Assembly (NCBI RefSeq): GCF_014701095.1
Contig: NZ_AP023439.1
Span: 3,646,001-3,710,000, forward strand
From: Streptomyces tuirus
GTDB lineage: Bacteria; Actinomycetota; Actinomycetes; Streptomycetales; Streptomycetaceae
Reading direction: 5' to 3'
Length of the DNA stretch: 64,000 nucleotides
The position numbers were made by a program, and so were the translations under genes. The notes below the pieces were generated by a model. The model made no database searches. It worked only from the letters and a program-made list of their open reading frames with translations, and had not been told where the DNA came from. Below, one piece after another: positions 19,010 to 26,967 of this stretch (its first letter is position 1; every line of letters starts with the position of its first letter).

Positions 19010-19489
19010 GTGGAGTCACGTCCCGAGAGCCCACGACCGCAGGGTGCTCCGCGCTGGGTCGCGATGTTCTACCGTCCGGCCACGGGCTCCTGGCGGACGG
19101 CCGCCCAATCGCCCCACCGCACGCCCGTGCTGTACGCCCTCGGCGAGATGACCCGGACCCTGCGCGCACGGGGCGACGAGGTGACGGTCGCCCTGTGGGG
19201 ACCGAGGGACGGCGCATGGCACCGCTTCGACACCCCGCCGCGCCGAACCACCACTTCTCAGCCCATTCCCGAACCCGCAGCCGAGCGCTCCCCCGGCGAA
19301 CCGGCCGGACTCACGGAACGGCTGACCGGCCGCCGCCACCAGGTCCTCATGTCCGGCCTGACCAAAGCGGGCCTCTACGACCTCTCCCCCGAGGACGACA
19401 CAACCGTCCGGGCCCTGGTCGAACGACTCGACGAGGCCGCCGTACGGCGCGTCGCCCACTGGCTGGCGACCGCCGGAAGCACGCGGTAG
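19010..19489 (+). CDS. Conserved hypothetical protein
   Basis: About 159 residues, family not recognised. The N-terminal half is rich in aromatic and basic residues (APRWVAMFYRPATGSWRTAA) and the C-terminal half predicts as helices (TTVRALVERLDEAAVRRVAHWL). No signal or membrane segment. Two close GTG codons (19001, 19010) are possible; I chose 19010 because AGGGGG then sits at a normal distance. A ferredoxin gene follows 94 bp downstream on the same strand. Confidence 0.65.
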   Translation: MESRPESPRPQGAPRWVAMFYRPATGSWRTAAQSPHRTPVLYALGEMTRTLRARGDEVTVALWGPRDGAWHRFDTPPRRTTTSQPIPEPAAERSPGEPAGLTERLTGRRHQVLMSGLTKAGLYDLSPEDDTTVRALVERLDEAAVRRVAHWLATAGSTR

Positions 19490-19583
19490 CCGGCCCGGTT
19501 CAGCGTGCGTCCCACTGGGCAGTGAACTCCCGACGGCCATGGGGTTCCTGGTTCCGATGCCGTCAGGAGGGGGACAAAGGGGC

Positions 19584-19841
19584 ATGAAGGTCTTCGTGGA
19601 CCGCGACCTCTGCTACGGCTCCGCCGAGTGCGCCCACCGGGCCCCGGCGGTCTTCGACTTCGTCGACGGCTTCGGCGTCGTCCGCCCGGGCCAAGAGGAG
19701 CCGGACGGGGACCCGTCGATCCTGGAGGCGGCAGAGAGGTGCCCGAGCCAGGCGATCAGCATCACAGCGCCACAGCCACCGACACCGGCACCGGCACCGG
19801 CACCGGCACCGGCACCGGCACCGGCACCGGACCGAACGTAG
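19584..19841 (+). CDS. Single-cluster ferredoxin with Pro-Ala tail
   Basis: An 85-residue ferredoxin of the short streptomycete type that passes electrons to cytochromes P450. The motif CYGSAECAHRAP (C-x5-C) plus the later CPSQAI supplies three cysteines, typical of a 3Fe-4S or labile 4Fe-4S cluster. The start ATG follows an AGGAGGGGG stretch. The last 20 residues are an alternating Pro-Ala tail encoded by a CACCGG microsatellite. No P450 or ferredoxin reductase gene is adjacent, so its partner is encoded elsewhere. Confidence 0.88.
   Translation: MKVFVDRDLCYGSAECAHRAPAVFDFVDGFGVVRPGQEEPDGDPSILEAAERCPSQAISITAPQPPTPAPAPAPAPAPAPAPDRT
19783..19830 (+). repeat. (CACCGG)8 hexanucleotide microsatellite
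   Basis: Eight uninterrupted CACCGG units encode the Pro-Ala tail of the ferredoxin. Six-base units keep frame, so only tail length would vary. Confidence 0.95.
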
Positions 19842-19858
19842 CGAGGACGGAACTGCTC

Positions 19859-20629
19859 TCACAGAGCCGCCGAGGCCCCCCACCGCAGCCGGGACAGTGC
19901 TGTGGCCCTGGCCTCCACGACAGTCATCCGTACCTCGCGCTCGGCCTGGTCCACGTGGGCCGCCTGTCCGGTCACCTGCCCGTCCCACTTGCGGTACAGC
20001 AGGCCCACCTCACCCGAGAACCAGCCCCGGCTCACCGCGTTCAGCGCCAGCAGCAGCCCCGTGTCCTCCGAGGCGGGCAGCGCCATCCAGCCGCCCAGGG
20101 CGAGCAGCAACTCCCGTCGCACGCACAGTGAGGCGGGATGCACCTGCGCGAGGAAGCCGTTCGCCTTCCAGTGCGCCAGCACCGCCCCGCGCTCGATCGG
20201 CCCCTGGTCCGGATCGCCCGGGAATCCGACGGTCGACCCGTCGGGCATGAGGTCGAGCACCCGGGACGTGGCCCACCCGAGGTCCGGGTCCCCCTCCAGC
20301 ACGGCGAGATCCCGCGCGAGCGCGCCCGGCGCCAACTGGTCGTCGGCGTCGAGGACCTTCACGTACGGCCCGTCCCCATGGGCCAGTGCCATGGTCCTCG
20401 CGACTCCGGGCCCACCGGCACGCCCCTGCCGGAAGGTCACGCGAGCGTCCCTCGGCACGTACGGCCCGACGTCCTCGCTCTCCCCGTCCTCCTGCACGAC
20501 CCAGTGCCACTCCCAGCCCTCGGGAAGCCGCTGCGCGCACAACGACGCGTAGGCCTCCGGCAGGAACCGGGCATGGGGGCCGTGCACTGCGGTGACGACG
20601 ACGATGCGCCGACTCACTGCGACGCTCAC
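19859..20629 (-). CDS. Family 2 glycosyltransferase
   Basis: About 256 residues with a GT-A fold: IVVVTAVHGPHARFLPEAYA at the N-terminus, the DxD-type motif KVLDADDQLAPGAL (about 87-100), and an ED motif (ASEDTGLLLALN). Such enzymes transfer a sugar from a nucleotide donor. There is no membrane segment, so it acts in the cytoplasm. An upstream GTG at 20650 is in frame, but the GTG at 20629 has GGAGAAGG at proper distance. No other sugar genes are adjacent, so the acceptor is unknown. Confidence 0.85.
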   Translation of the reverse strand: MSVAVSRRIVVVTAVHGPHARFLPEAYASLCAQRLPEGWEWHWVVQEDGESEDVGPYVPRDARVTFRQGRAGGPGVARTMALAHGDGPYVKVLDADDQLAPGALARDLAVLEGDPDLGWATSRVLDLMPDGSTVGFPGDPDQGPIERGAVLAHWKANGFLAQVHPASLCVRRELLLALGGWMALPASEDTGLLLALNAVSRGWFSGEVGLLYRKWDGQVTGQAAHVDQAEREVRMTVVEARATALSRLRWGASAAL

Positions 20630-20669
20630 CCACCCTTCTCCTACCGGCACGCCCTGGTGATCGTAGTGC

Positions 20670-21050
20670 TCAGGGCGTGCCGGGCCGGCTGCCCAGTTCC
20701 ACGACGAGGTGATAGCCGCCGGCCAGATCGATCCCGGTCCGCTCGCGCAGCAGCTTGACCGCGGCGATCTGCTGGCCGCTGTCGAGCAGCGCGGTCAGCT
20801 CCCCGACCAGCGGGGCATCGAGCGAGCGCAGGGCGTCCAGCGCCTGACCACTGTTCGTCGGCAGCGCCTGCCCGCCGACCAGCAGCTCCAGGGCCTCGCG
20901 CGCCGGCCCCCGCTTGAGCCACGAGCCCTTCCGCAACCGCCGCACGGCCTTGCCCGCCCGCCCCTCCCGCGCCAGCACCCTCGCCTCGTCCTGGGCCTCC
21001 TGCCCGACGGGCGTGATCATCGCGGCGGTCCGGGCCTTGGTGTTCGTCAT
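20670..21050 (-). CDS. Protein with ribosomal L7/L12-like C-terminal domain
   Basis: A 126-residue protein. The C-terminal 35 residues (QQIAAVKLLRERTGIDLAGG then YHLVVEL) resemble the helix-turn-helix face of the bL12 C-terminal domain that recruits translation GTPases. The N-terminal half is basic and helical (ARVLAREGRAGKAVRRLRKG). It lacks the L12 dimerisation domain and hinge, so it is not the ribosomal stalk protein. AGGAG lies 5 nt before the ATG. It ends 41 bp before the glycosyltransferase gene on the same strand. Confidence 0.7.
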   Translation of the reverse strand: MTNTKARTAAMITPVGQEAQDEARVLAREGRAGKAVRRLRKGSWLKRGPAREALELLVGGQALPTNSGQALDALRSLDAPLVGELTALLDSGQQIAAVKLLRERTGIDLAGGYHLVVELGSRPGTP

Positions 21051-21270
21051 GGCACTCCTGCGTCGTGGGGGGGGCTCACGCTTGAAGACGGCGCAGAGCC
21101 CGTCACCGTTGCCCACACGGAAAGGGCGCGCCCCGTTGGAGCACGGGAGCGGGAGCCAAGCCCCTCAGCCCCTTGCTGACAGTGGCAGTCGGCCGCCGAC
21201 TGCACTCCCGCCCCAGGGGCGACTATGCTGCCGCTCTCGACGCCACGTACTGGAACCACGGGGGTTGTCT

Positions 21271-22020
21271 GTGGCAGCAGTGGACGGAAGCAAGCCTTCC
21301 CCTGGCTCAAGTGAGCCGCCCTCACATCAAGGCGAACCTTCCGGGCAAGATCCGAACAACAAGTGGCATCTGGGCAACAAACTGGCGCTTATCAGCGCCG
21401 TACTCGCTGTTCTGGGCATCGTCGTTCCCCTCCTCGTCACGAATGGTGATGACGCAGACAAAGACGATGGTCAAGGAGTCACCGCACCCAAGGCATCTAC
21501 GTCGACCGGGGCTTCCGCGCCATCGTCACCGGAGCCCTCGGCTTCAGCCGTTGCGGAGAGCCCTGAGCCGAGCACCGACCCAGCGAAGCCCTTCCCGGGG
21601 GAACCGCTGCCTCTCCGTCTCAACGGCGACAGCACCTGCGACTTCGCCAGCCACATCGACCTCGACGCGTACCCCTTTGTCACCCGAGTCGACAGGGCCG
21701 AGCCCGACGCCGAGAACGCAGCCGCACCGGCGGATCTGAACTGGTACGGCTGCTCCCCGGTCGAATTCGGGACGGCGCGAGACAGCCACGCCGGCGTCCT
21801 CTCGAAGCGCCAACCGTTCGGAAAGGAAGCCTGCGAGGCCGCCGCGAACGGGGGTGGACTCGAAGAGGTCCTCATGCACTCGAATGAGGTGGCGGAGGCC
21901 GGAATCATCGCCGGCAACTCGATCTGCGTGATCACAGACAAGGGCAGACTGGTTCGCGCTCAGATCGTTGAGGCCCCGTGGGCGCCGAACCTATCCCTGA
22001 AGATCACCACGGTCTCGTAG
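21271..22020 (+). CDS. Membrane-anchored extracellular protein (paralogue of 22202-23023)
   Basis: A 249-residue protein: short cytosolic Ser/Pro-rich tail, one membrane segment (LALISAVLAVLGIVVPLLV, about 40-58), a Ser/Pro/Glu linker, then an exposed domain with four cysteines (STCDFAS, WYGCSP, EACEAA, SICVITDKGRLVRAQI). The closing CVITDKG beta strand matches CVVTDQG of the facing gene, as do the cysteine order and topology. GTG start with GGGGG 6 nt upstream. Function unknown; the fold resembles extracellular sensor domains of actinobacterial membrane proteins. Confidence 0.7.
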   Translation: MAAVDGSKPSPGSSEPPSHQGEPSGQDPNNKWHLGNKLALISAVLAVLGIVVPLLVTNGDDADKDDGQGVTAPKASTSTGASAPSSPEPSASAVAESPEPSTDPAKPFPGEPLPLRLNGDSTCDFASHIDLDAYPFVTRVDRAEPDAENAAAPADLNWYGCSPVEFGTARDSHAGVLSKRQPFGKEACEAAANGGGLEEVLMHSNEVAEAGIIAGNSICVITDKGRLVRAQIVEAPWAPNLSLKITTVS

Positions 22021-22061
22021 CGCAGTACGGTCCGAAGCGTGGACCATGCCCAGGACCGCGA

Positions 22062-22101
22062 AGGCGCCACCCTCTTCCCCATAGGACCGAGGGTGGCGCC
22101 T
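22062..22101. terminator. Bidirectional terminator between the convergent paralogues
   Basis: A 13-bp perfect stem (AGGCGCCACCCTC and its complement) with a 14-nt loop between the two stops. Bases 22102-22201 hold no gene. Confidence 0.85.
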
Positions 22102-22201
22102 GTGGTCGGAGTCCGCTCGACCTATGAGCCGTCGGCGACCTCCAGAATCGCTCGATCTGTGCATTCGCGCACTGCTGATTCCGGTGAATCGCCTTGGCGA
22201 A

Positions 22202-23023
22202 CTACGCCTCCGGCCCCCATACGGTTGCTGCGAACTCGATCCGCTCCGGTGGTCCGAAGAGACTGCCGGGCTCACCGCCGACCAGGCGGGTGATTTGGAG
22301 ACTCACCACATTGCCCTGGTCTGTCACCACGCAAAAGCCACTCTTCGCTTTGAGCCTCGCTTCGCTTACGGGCTGTGCCGTCCAACCGCCGACCCTGGAA
22401 GCTTGAGCGCACGCTTCAGGAGATGCCGGCGGCTGCTCCTCCCAATGGGCAGCCTGCTTACTGTCCGGGACGCCCAAATACCCCTTCGCGCAGTTGGAGT
22501 AGACGAAGTCTGCCGCAACCGATTCGTTCTGTTCCTCCGCCTCCTGCTTTTCTGTCTGCCACAGCTCGTCGTCGGCAGTTCTCGAGGAGGGGGCGTCGAA
22601 GTCGAGCAGCGCGACTTCCGAGCACCCTGGCAGGGTGACCGCCATCGCCAGGTCTTCATGGATCAGCGCATAGGCCGGCGAAGGCTTGGGGCTGGGCTTT
22701 GAAGAAGGCGAAGGAGGCGAAGGTGCCGCGGAACCAGCCAAAGAACCGGTGGTGGGCTTCGCGTCGTGGGTAGTGGCCGCGGCCGAGGGCTTCGCCTCTC
22801 CCTTCCCCTCGTCGCTACCGGAGGTGACGATAAGGAAGATGCCACCGATCACAGCTGCCAACACAGTGGCAGCGGCTCCGATGCGCGTGGCGCGGGCACC
22901 GATGTGAGCCGCTGTGATCACCGGGTCGACGGGGGGTGCCGCGGGTGGGGGCTGATCCGGCCGTGGTGGCTCCTGGCCAGGCGCAGGCGGCGTGTTGGTG
23001 TCGTTCGAGTTGTCGGCTGCCAT
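22202..23023 (-). CDS. Membrane-anchored extracellular protein (paralogue of 21271-22020)
   Basis: A 273-residue protein: cytosolic Pro-rich N-terminus (about 1-45), one membrane segment (IGAAATVLAAVIGGIFLIV, about 48-66), a long Pro/Ser linker, and an extracellular domain with cysteines in LPGCSEVAL, YSNCAKGYLG, PEACAQA and GFCVVTDQGNVVSLQI. The C-terminal half aligns by eye with the facing gene. No enzymatic motif. Base composition is lower in GC than the flanking core genes, suggesting an accessory region. Confidence 0.7.
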   Translation of the reverse strand: MAADNSNDTNTPPAPGQEPPRPDQPPPAAPPVDPVITAAHIGARATRIGAAATVLAAVIGGIFLIVTSGSDEGKGEAKPSAAATTHDAKPTTGSLAGSAAPSPPSPSSKPSPKPSPAYALIHEDLAMAVTLPGCSEVALLDFDAPSSRTADDELWQTEKQEAEEQNESVAADFVYSNCAKGYLGVPDSKQAAHWEEQPPASPEACAQASRVGGWTAQPVSEARLKAKSGFCVVTDQGNVVSLQITRLVGGEPGSLFGPPERIEFAATVWGPEA

Positions 23024-23541
23024 CGGCTCCCCCGATCTACGCGGCTTGATGTACGACGAGATCTATCGCATGCGCAACTACAGCACCAACACGTACAGAC
23101 TGTGGGCCACTTGATGACCACGGACGGTTTCCCTACCTCATCAGCCCCCGGCTGCGCTCAGCTCCGGCCTCCGGCGGCGGGGCGCTCAGGCTCCGACCGA
23201 GATGGCGGGGGCGCCGTCCGCCAGCGCCGGCCGGTGTAGTGGCGTGCGTGGGGGAGCTGGGGTGAGTGGTGGGACAAGGAGGTATGGACCGTCGCTGCAG
23301 ACGATCACAGGGCAGGGGTCAAGGGATGACTCGGAATTGATCCGCAGTCATGGGCGCCCCATCCGCGGAACGTGAGGCCGCCGGCGTCGGTTGCGGACTC
23401 GGCGCGGTCGCCGACAGATGACCGATCCCGGCTCCCGTGCCCCAGCCGTGCCCGATCGAGCGGACCTCAAGGCGCTCGGATGCCCTCGGCGACGCGGCAG
23501 CAACGGTGTCCAGCCCCCCGTGATGAGGCCTCTGTTGCAAG
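23024..23541. other. Gene-free stretch
   Basis: About 520 bp upstream of the minus-strand membrane protein. Short ORFs on both strands lack Shine-Dalgarno sequences, domains and codon bias. Only the promoter region of the 22202-23023 gene is expected near 23024-23110. Confidence 0.5.
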
Positions 23542-24018
23542 TCACACAGGGTGTTCACCAGACACGACGGCAAGTGTCCAATGCACGGAGCCCCCCTTTA
23601 CTCGTACGGAGAGCTCCTGGGGGACGATGTCTGTATAGACACGCCCAATGGTGGCAGGGCCGTTGCAGCCGATCTTGCTGGCGTCATCCCCCTGGGCGTT
23701 TCGATCGACGATAGTCATCTTGCCCTTCCCGGTGCAGGTGGCATAGATGGTGTACACGTCGCTTTCCGGCTTGAAAAGAGGCAGGTCGGTGTCGCCATCG
23801 CCCTCGGTCACAGGCATGAGGACCTTCGCATCGGCGGGCAAGTCGAACACCGATGGTGTGGCAGGCGAGCTGGACGCAGCGTCGGAGCTGCCGCCTGGCG
23901 TGGCACCGGCTGATGCGGCACTTGTGGCGGGTGGGTTTGCGTCACCGCCGCCGCTTCCCGAGCACGCTGCGGTGAACAGCAAGGTGAGCAGGGCGGGCGC
24001 TGTGGCGTATCGGCCCAT
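23542..24018 (-). CDS. Putative lipoprotein
   Basis: About 158 residues with a lipoprotein signal peptide ending in the lipobox LFTAAC (Cys near residue 19), a Ser/Ala/Gly-rich tether, and an exposed domain of about 100 residues with two cysteines (IYATCTGKGKM, SKIGCNG) probably forming a disulfide. ATG 24018 is preferred over GTG 24027 because GAGGGGA then lies at normal distance. No named family seen. It ends close to a secreted protein gene upstream on the same strand. Confidence 0.72.
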   Translation of the reverse strand: MGRYATAPALLTLLFTAACSGSGGGDANPPATSAASAGATPGGSSDAASSSPATPSVFDLPADAKVLMPVTEGDGDTDLPLFKPESDVYTIYATCTGKGKMTIVDRNAQGDDASKIGCNGPATIGRVYTDIVPQELSVRVKGGSVHWTLAVVSGEHPV

Positions 24019-24078
24019 GGAGGGCACTCCCCTCGGAGACGCGCGCCCCGGGCTCAGCCGGGGCGCGCAGCGGAACGG

Positions 24079-24777
24079 TTAGTGGATGACCCAGCCTTCA
24101 CGGTAGGGAGCCCACACCGTCGAATACTTCTTATCGCCGGTCTTGCAGTTGCTGTACCGATAGGCGGTATAGCCGTAGACGTTTTCCTTCATGATCCCGT
24201 AATCGCCGTACACGGTGTCATGCGCCTTGACCTTGCCATAAGCCTCAACGCCAATTTCCGAGGTCCACGACTTTGAAGCATTGAAGTTGACGTCGGCCTT
24301 TATCTTGCCGAGCCACATCGCTTTGAACTCGCCGCTGAGGGTCACCGACCCGCCGATTGTCGTAGTGCCCGACTTCTTGGAGCTGAACTTGAAGTCCATG
24401 GTCTGAGACTTGTTGTTCTTGACGAAGGTCGCGTACTTGACCGACATCGTGTTCTTCTTGTTCTTGGTGATGTGGGCAAAATAGTGGCCGGGGCCGCAGT
24501 ATTCGGACATCGGCTCCTTGGGCCCGAGCCGCTCAGGGCCATCTGTCTCGCCCGGGATGGGCAGGTCCTCTTTCAGGGGAGCCTCGCTGTCCACCCCCAC
24601 TTCCGTCTCCGACCCGGTGACCGGGGCATCCGCTACCGAGCCCGGTACAACCCCAGCCCCCTCGGCAGTGACTACTGGTCTGGGCTCTTGAGCCGACTCA
24701 TCGGCGAACGCCGGCACAGAACTACCCATGATCAGTAGGCCAGCGGCTACAGCGCAGATGCCAATTCGCTGCGACAT
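24079..24777 (-). CDS. Secreted protein of unknown function
   Basis: A 232-residue protein with a signal peptide (MSQRIGICAVAAGLLIMGSS, cleavage near AFA-DES), an acidic Pro-rich linker, and a 140-residue C-terminal domain rich in Lys, Thr, Ser and Tyr with alternating beta-strand patterns (KSGTTTIGGSVTLSGEFKA, ASKSWTSEIGVEAYGKVKAH) and two cysteines. The Lys content and alternating strands recall pore-forming beta proteins, but I cannot assign a family. It lies 60 bp upstream of the lipoprotein gene, possibly one transcript. Confidence 0.7.
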   Translation of the reverse strand: MSQRIGICAVAAGLLIMGSSVPAFADESAQEPRPVVTAEGAGVVPGSVADAPVTGSETEVGVDSEAPLKEDLPIPGETDGPERLGPKEPMSEYCGPGHYFAHITKNKKNTMSVKYATFVKNNKSQTMDFKFSSKKSGTTTIGGSVTLSGEFKAMWLGKIKADVNFNASKSWTSEIGVEAYGKVKAHDTVYGDYGIMKENVYGYTAYRYSNCKTGDKKYSTVWAPYREGWVIH

Positions 24778-25099
24778 GATCCCCCCTTGCTGTTCGACCC
24801 CTGGTGGGGCCGGTTTGGTCGGGGTTGATCAGAACACGTCATCGAGCACGCAGGAACGAACTTGAGCAAGATGTGAGGTGAACCCGTGAAGATCACACCG
24901 TGGCGGCTTGGCTCATGACTTGTCGCCACGACCGGGCCCCGGTCACCCTTGGCCGTATGGGAGCGGGACCTCGCGATACTGCGCGGACGACAACCAGCTC
25001 ATCGTGATGCGTTTGGCCGTCCGCCCGCTGGCCCAACCGCCTTTCCCACTCGGAGTGTTCGGAACCCCCTGACCGCCCGAGAAGGAAAGGAGCGCCGCC
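24778..25099. other. Gene-free spacer
   Basis: A divergent spacer between the minus-strand secreted protein and small plus-strand ORFs. It holds the strong Shine-Dalgarno GAAAGGAG (about 25084-25091) for the next ORF; nothing else is recognised. Confidence 0.45.
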
Positions 25100-25150
25100 A
25101 TGTCCCGCAACAACAGCCGCAATAAGCGCGGTGCAACGGCGAGTGGATGA
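25100..25150 (+). CDS. 16-codon leader-like ORF
   Basis: ATG follows a textbook GAAAGGAG by 8 nt. It encodes the basic peptide MSRNNSRNKRGATASG and its stop overlaps the next ATG (ATGA). Either it is a leader for the next ORF or the two are one gene split by a frameshift. Confidence 0.4.
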   Translation: MSRNNSRNKRGATASG

Positions 25151-25362
25151 TCACCCAGCAGTGCGTTGTGTGCTGCAAGCTCAGCGCCAACCGCATCGCG
25201 GGCGACGACAACCCACACGCCCTGGTCCGGCTGGCCCTCAGACCGTTGGACGACCCAGAGCCGCCGGCCGCGTCCCGCTCACTCTGTGACCAGGGTGGGC
25301 GGCTGATCAGTGGTCGAAAGTCGTCTTCTGGTACCACCAAGCCACACCGCACCCTTTCCTGA
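25147..25362 (+). CDS. Small zinc-ribbon-like hypothetical protein, possibly the 3' part of a frameshifted gene
   Basis: 71 residues beginning MITQQCVVCCKLSANRIAG, with a CVVCC knuckle, a second cysteine at SLCDQGG, and a basic tail. The start overlaps the preceding 16-codon ORF by 4 nt and lacks its own Shine-Dalgarno, so it is either translationally coupled or the continuation of a broken about 85-residue gene. No family recognised. Confidence 0.4.
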   Translation: MITQQCVVCCKLSANRIAGDDNPHALVRLALRPLDDPEPPAASRSLCDQGGRLISGRKSSSGTTKPHRTLS

Positions 25363-25420
25363 GCGCCTACGGCCGTAGCGCGAATACACAGCCGGACCAA
25401 GGTGAGACAGCTGCCACGCA

Positions 25421-25453
25421 GAAGGGGTGCCTCTCAACGAGAGGCACCCCTTC
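25421..25453. terminator. Strong 15-bp hairpin terminator
   Basis: GAAGGGGTGCCTCTC and its perfect complement flank a 3-nt loop, after the small ORF pair. The 5' shoulder (25401-25429) is a near-copy of 28114-28142, which precedes a similar hairpin. Confidence 0.8.
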
Positions 25454-25672
25454 CCATGGCTCCGGGATCGCAGATGCCGCTGGGTGGGACCACCGCAGCC
25501 ACCGACCTTGGGCCAGCTGGGACACAACCCGCTCATCTGCACGCAGAGTTGGGCAACGGCCTCAGGTACTGGCCCGTCCGCGCCTGTCGATCACCGGTGA
25601 TCAGTGCATGCATCCCATCCCCTGTCACCGCTCCACGGAGAGGGGCAGGCCAAATGAAGTACCCATAGTCGA

Positions 25673-25702
25673 TTGCCTGTTCGACATCGCCTGGATACTC
25701 TT
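25673..25702 (+). promoter_or_regulatory. Candidate promoter of the metzincin gene
   Basis: TTGCCT (25673-25678) and TACTCT (25697-25702) are 18 bp apart, placing the start near 25709. The predicted 5' UTR then contains the hairpin at 25719-25739. No gene is seen in 25454-25672. Confidence 0.35.
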
Positions 25703-25718
25703 GCGCCTTCCTTGCAAG

Positions 25719-25739
25719 ATCACCACAAGGTGGTGATCG
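25719..25739. repeat. 9-bp palindromic hairpin in the metzincin leader
   Basis: GATCACCAC-AAG-GTGGTGATC, 33 bp before the ATG. It may be an operator or an mRNA hairpin. Confidence 0.55.
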
Positions 25740-25772
25740 TTGCACGCGCTCACTCAAGGGGGGTATTCGGGC

Positions 25773-26396
25773 ATGTCTGTGCGCGGAAGAACTTACGTAG
25801 CGGGCTGGATGGCGGCCGCCGGACTGGTGGTCACGCTGGCATCACCGTCGTGGGCACTCGACTTCGACAACATGTTCAAGACGTCCAACACGGACTGGGA
25901 CTGCTGGGACGGAGAACGGGACAACGGCCTGTACTGCCGGACGGACAACGCCACCCTCACGATCACCCGCGAGCCGGGCATGACCGCCAAGGGCGATCAG
26001 GACATCGTCGACACTCTGCGCAACGAGTACTCTCCGACCCATCTCGCGGTCCACGTCAAGAGCCAGAGCGAGGCGTCGTACGAAGGCAGCGCCGAGACGG
26101 ACATCGTCTACGACTACCACGAGTACAGCGGCAGCATCACCGGAATCGCCTGGTGCAACGACGCGACCAGCGACTACGAGTGCGACCAGCACTATGTCGA
26201 GTTCGATGACACAGATCCGTACATGAACACGATCTGCCATGAAACCGGGCACGCCGTCGGGCTGACCCACGGGCAGGAGGCGTCTCCCCGTGTGGCGCAG
26301 GACGATTCACGGCTTGCCTGCATGCGGAACTACCGCGTCGCCGAGTGGCGGGACCTCGGCTCCCACAACACCGCCACGATCAACGCGATGTACTGA
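25773..26396 (+). CDS. Secreted metzincin-type zinc metalloprotease
   Basis: A 207-residue secreted protein: signal peptide (VAGWMAAAGLVVTLASPSWA), then a compact domain with the zinc-binding signature CHETGHAVGLTHG (HExxHxxGxxH, about 152-162) followed by CMRNYRV, whose Met may form the Met-turn. Six cysteines suggest disulfides. Streptomycete snapalysins carry Asp as the third ligand; here it is His. An upstream in-frame ATG (25740) would give a longer leader; ATG 25773 gives a proper signal peptide. An ECF sigma operon follows 92 bp downstream. Confidence 0.82.
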   Translation: MSVRGRTYVAGWMAAAGLVVTLASPSWALDFDNMFKTSNTDWDCWDGERDNGLYCRTDNATLTITREPGMTAKGDQDIVDTLRNEYSPTHLAVHVKSQSEASYEGSAETDIVYDYHEYSGSITGIAWCNDATSDYECDQHYVEFDDTDPYMNTICHETGHAVGLTHGQEASPRVAQDDSRLACMRNYRVAEWRDLGSHNTATINAMY

Positions 26397-26487
26397 AAAT
26401 TCCTCGTCCCGCTGTGAAAGAAATCGCCGCCCCGAGTGCACATAGCCCTGTGGCAGCCGCATCGAAGCGCGGACGATGAGGGGGACG

Positions 26488-26967
26488 ATGGCGCGTCAAC
26501 AGAGTGACTGGTTCGAGGACGCCTACCAACAGACCCGTCACCACGTATGGCGGTATCTGCTGCGCCGGCTCCCGCGTGCCGAGGTCGAGGACGCCCTGGC
26601 CGACGTCTACGTCCGCGCCTGGAACTCGCGTCGCAGTCTGCGAGGCGAGCCCCTGCCTTGGCTGTACGGCATTGCCCGGCACGTCGTGGCGGCCACGCTT
26701 GCCGAGGCCGGTAAGCCGCAGGATCCGCCGTGGATTCGGGCCGATGCAAGCAGTGCGGAAGAGGAGGCGACCGTCCGCAGCGAGGCGTTGCGCGCGCTTC
26801 GCCGTCTGAACCCCAAGGAGCGAGAAGCGGTGCTGCTCATTGCCTGGGAGGGCTTGACTCCTCGCCAGGCGGCCCGCGCAGCAGGCTGTACGACGGCTGC
26901 CATAACCCTCCGTCTGCACCGTGCCCGCCGACGCCTCGAAAGGGAGGACGAACATGAGCACAGTTGA
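26488..26967 (+). CDS. ECF RNA polymerase sigma factor
   Basis: A 159-residue sigma factor with region 2 (FEDAYQQTRHHVWRYLL, then EVEDALADVYVRAWN, about 9-48) and region 4 (LNPKEREAVLLIAWEGLTPR, then GCTTAAITLRLHRARRRLE). GAGGGGG lies just upstream of ATG 26488. The stop lies 14 nt inside the next gene, which encodes a membrane protein in the usual anti-sigma position. Inferred role: envelope-signal-responsive transcription, perhaps of the flanking secreted genes. Confidence 0.87.
   Translation: MARQQSDWFEDAYQQTRHHVWRYLLRRLPRAEVEDALADVYVRAWNSRRSLRGEPLPWLYGIARHVVAATLAEAGKPQDPPWIRADASSAEEEATVRSEALRALRRLNPKEREAVLLIAWEGLTPRQAARAAGCTTAAITLRLHRARRRLEREDEHEHS

Noticed and set aside
23319..23573. 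84-codon minus-strand ORF in the 23-kb spacer
   Set aside because: No Shine-Dalgarno, no coding bias, and it overlaps the end of the lipoprotein gene.
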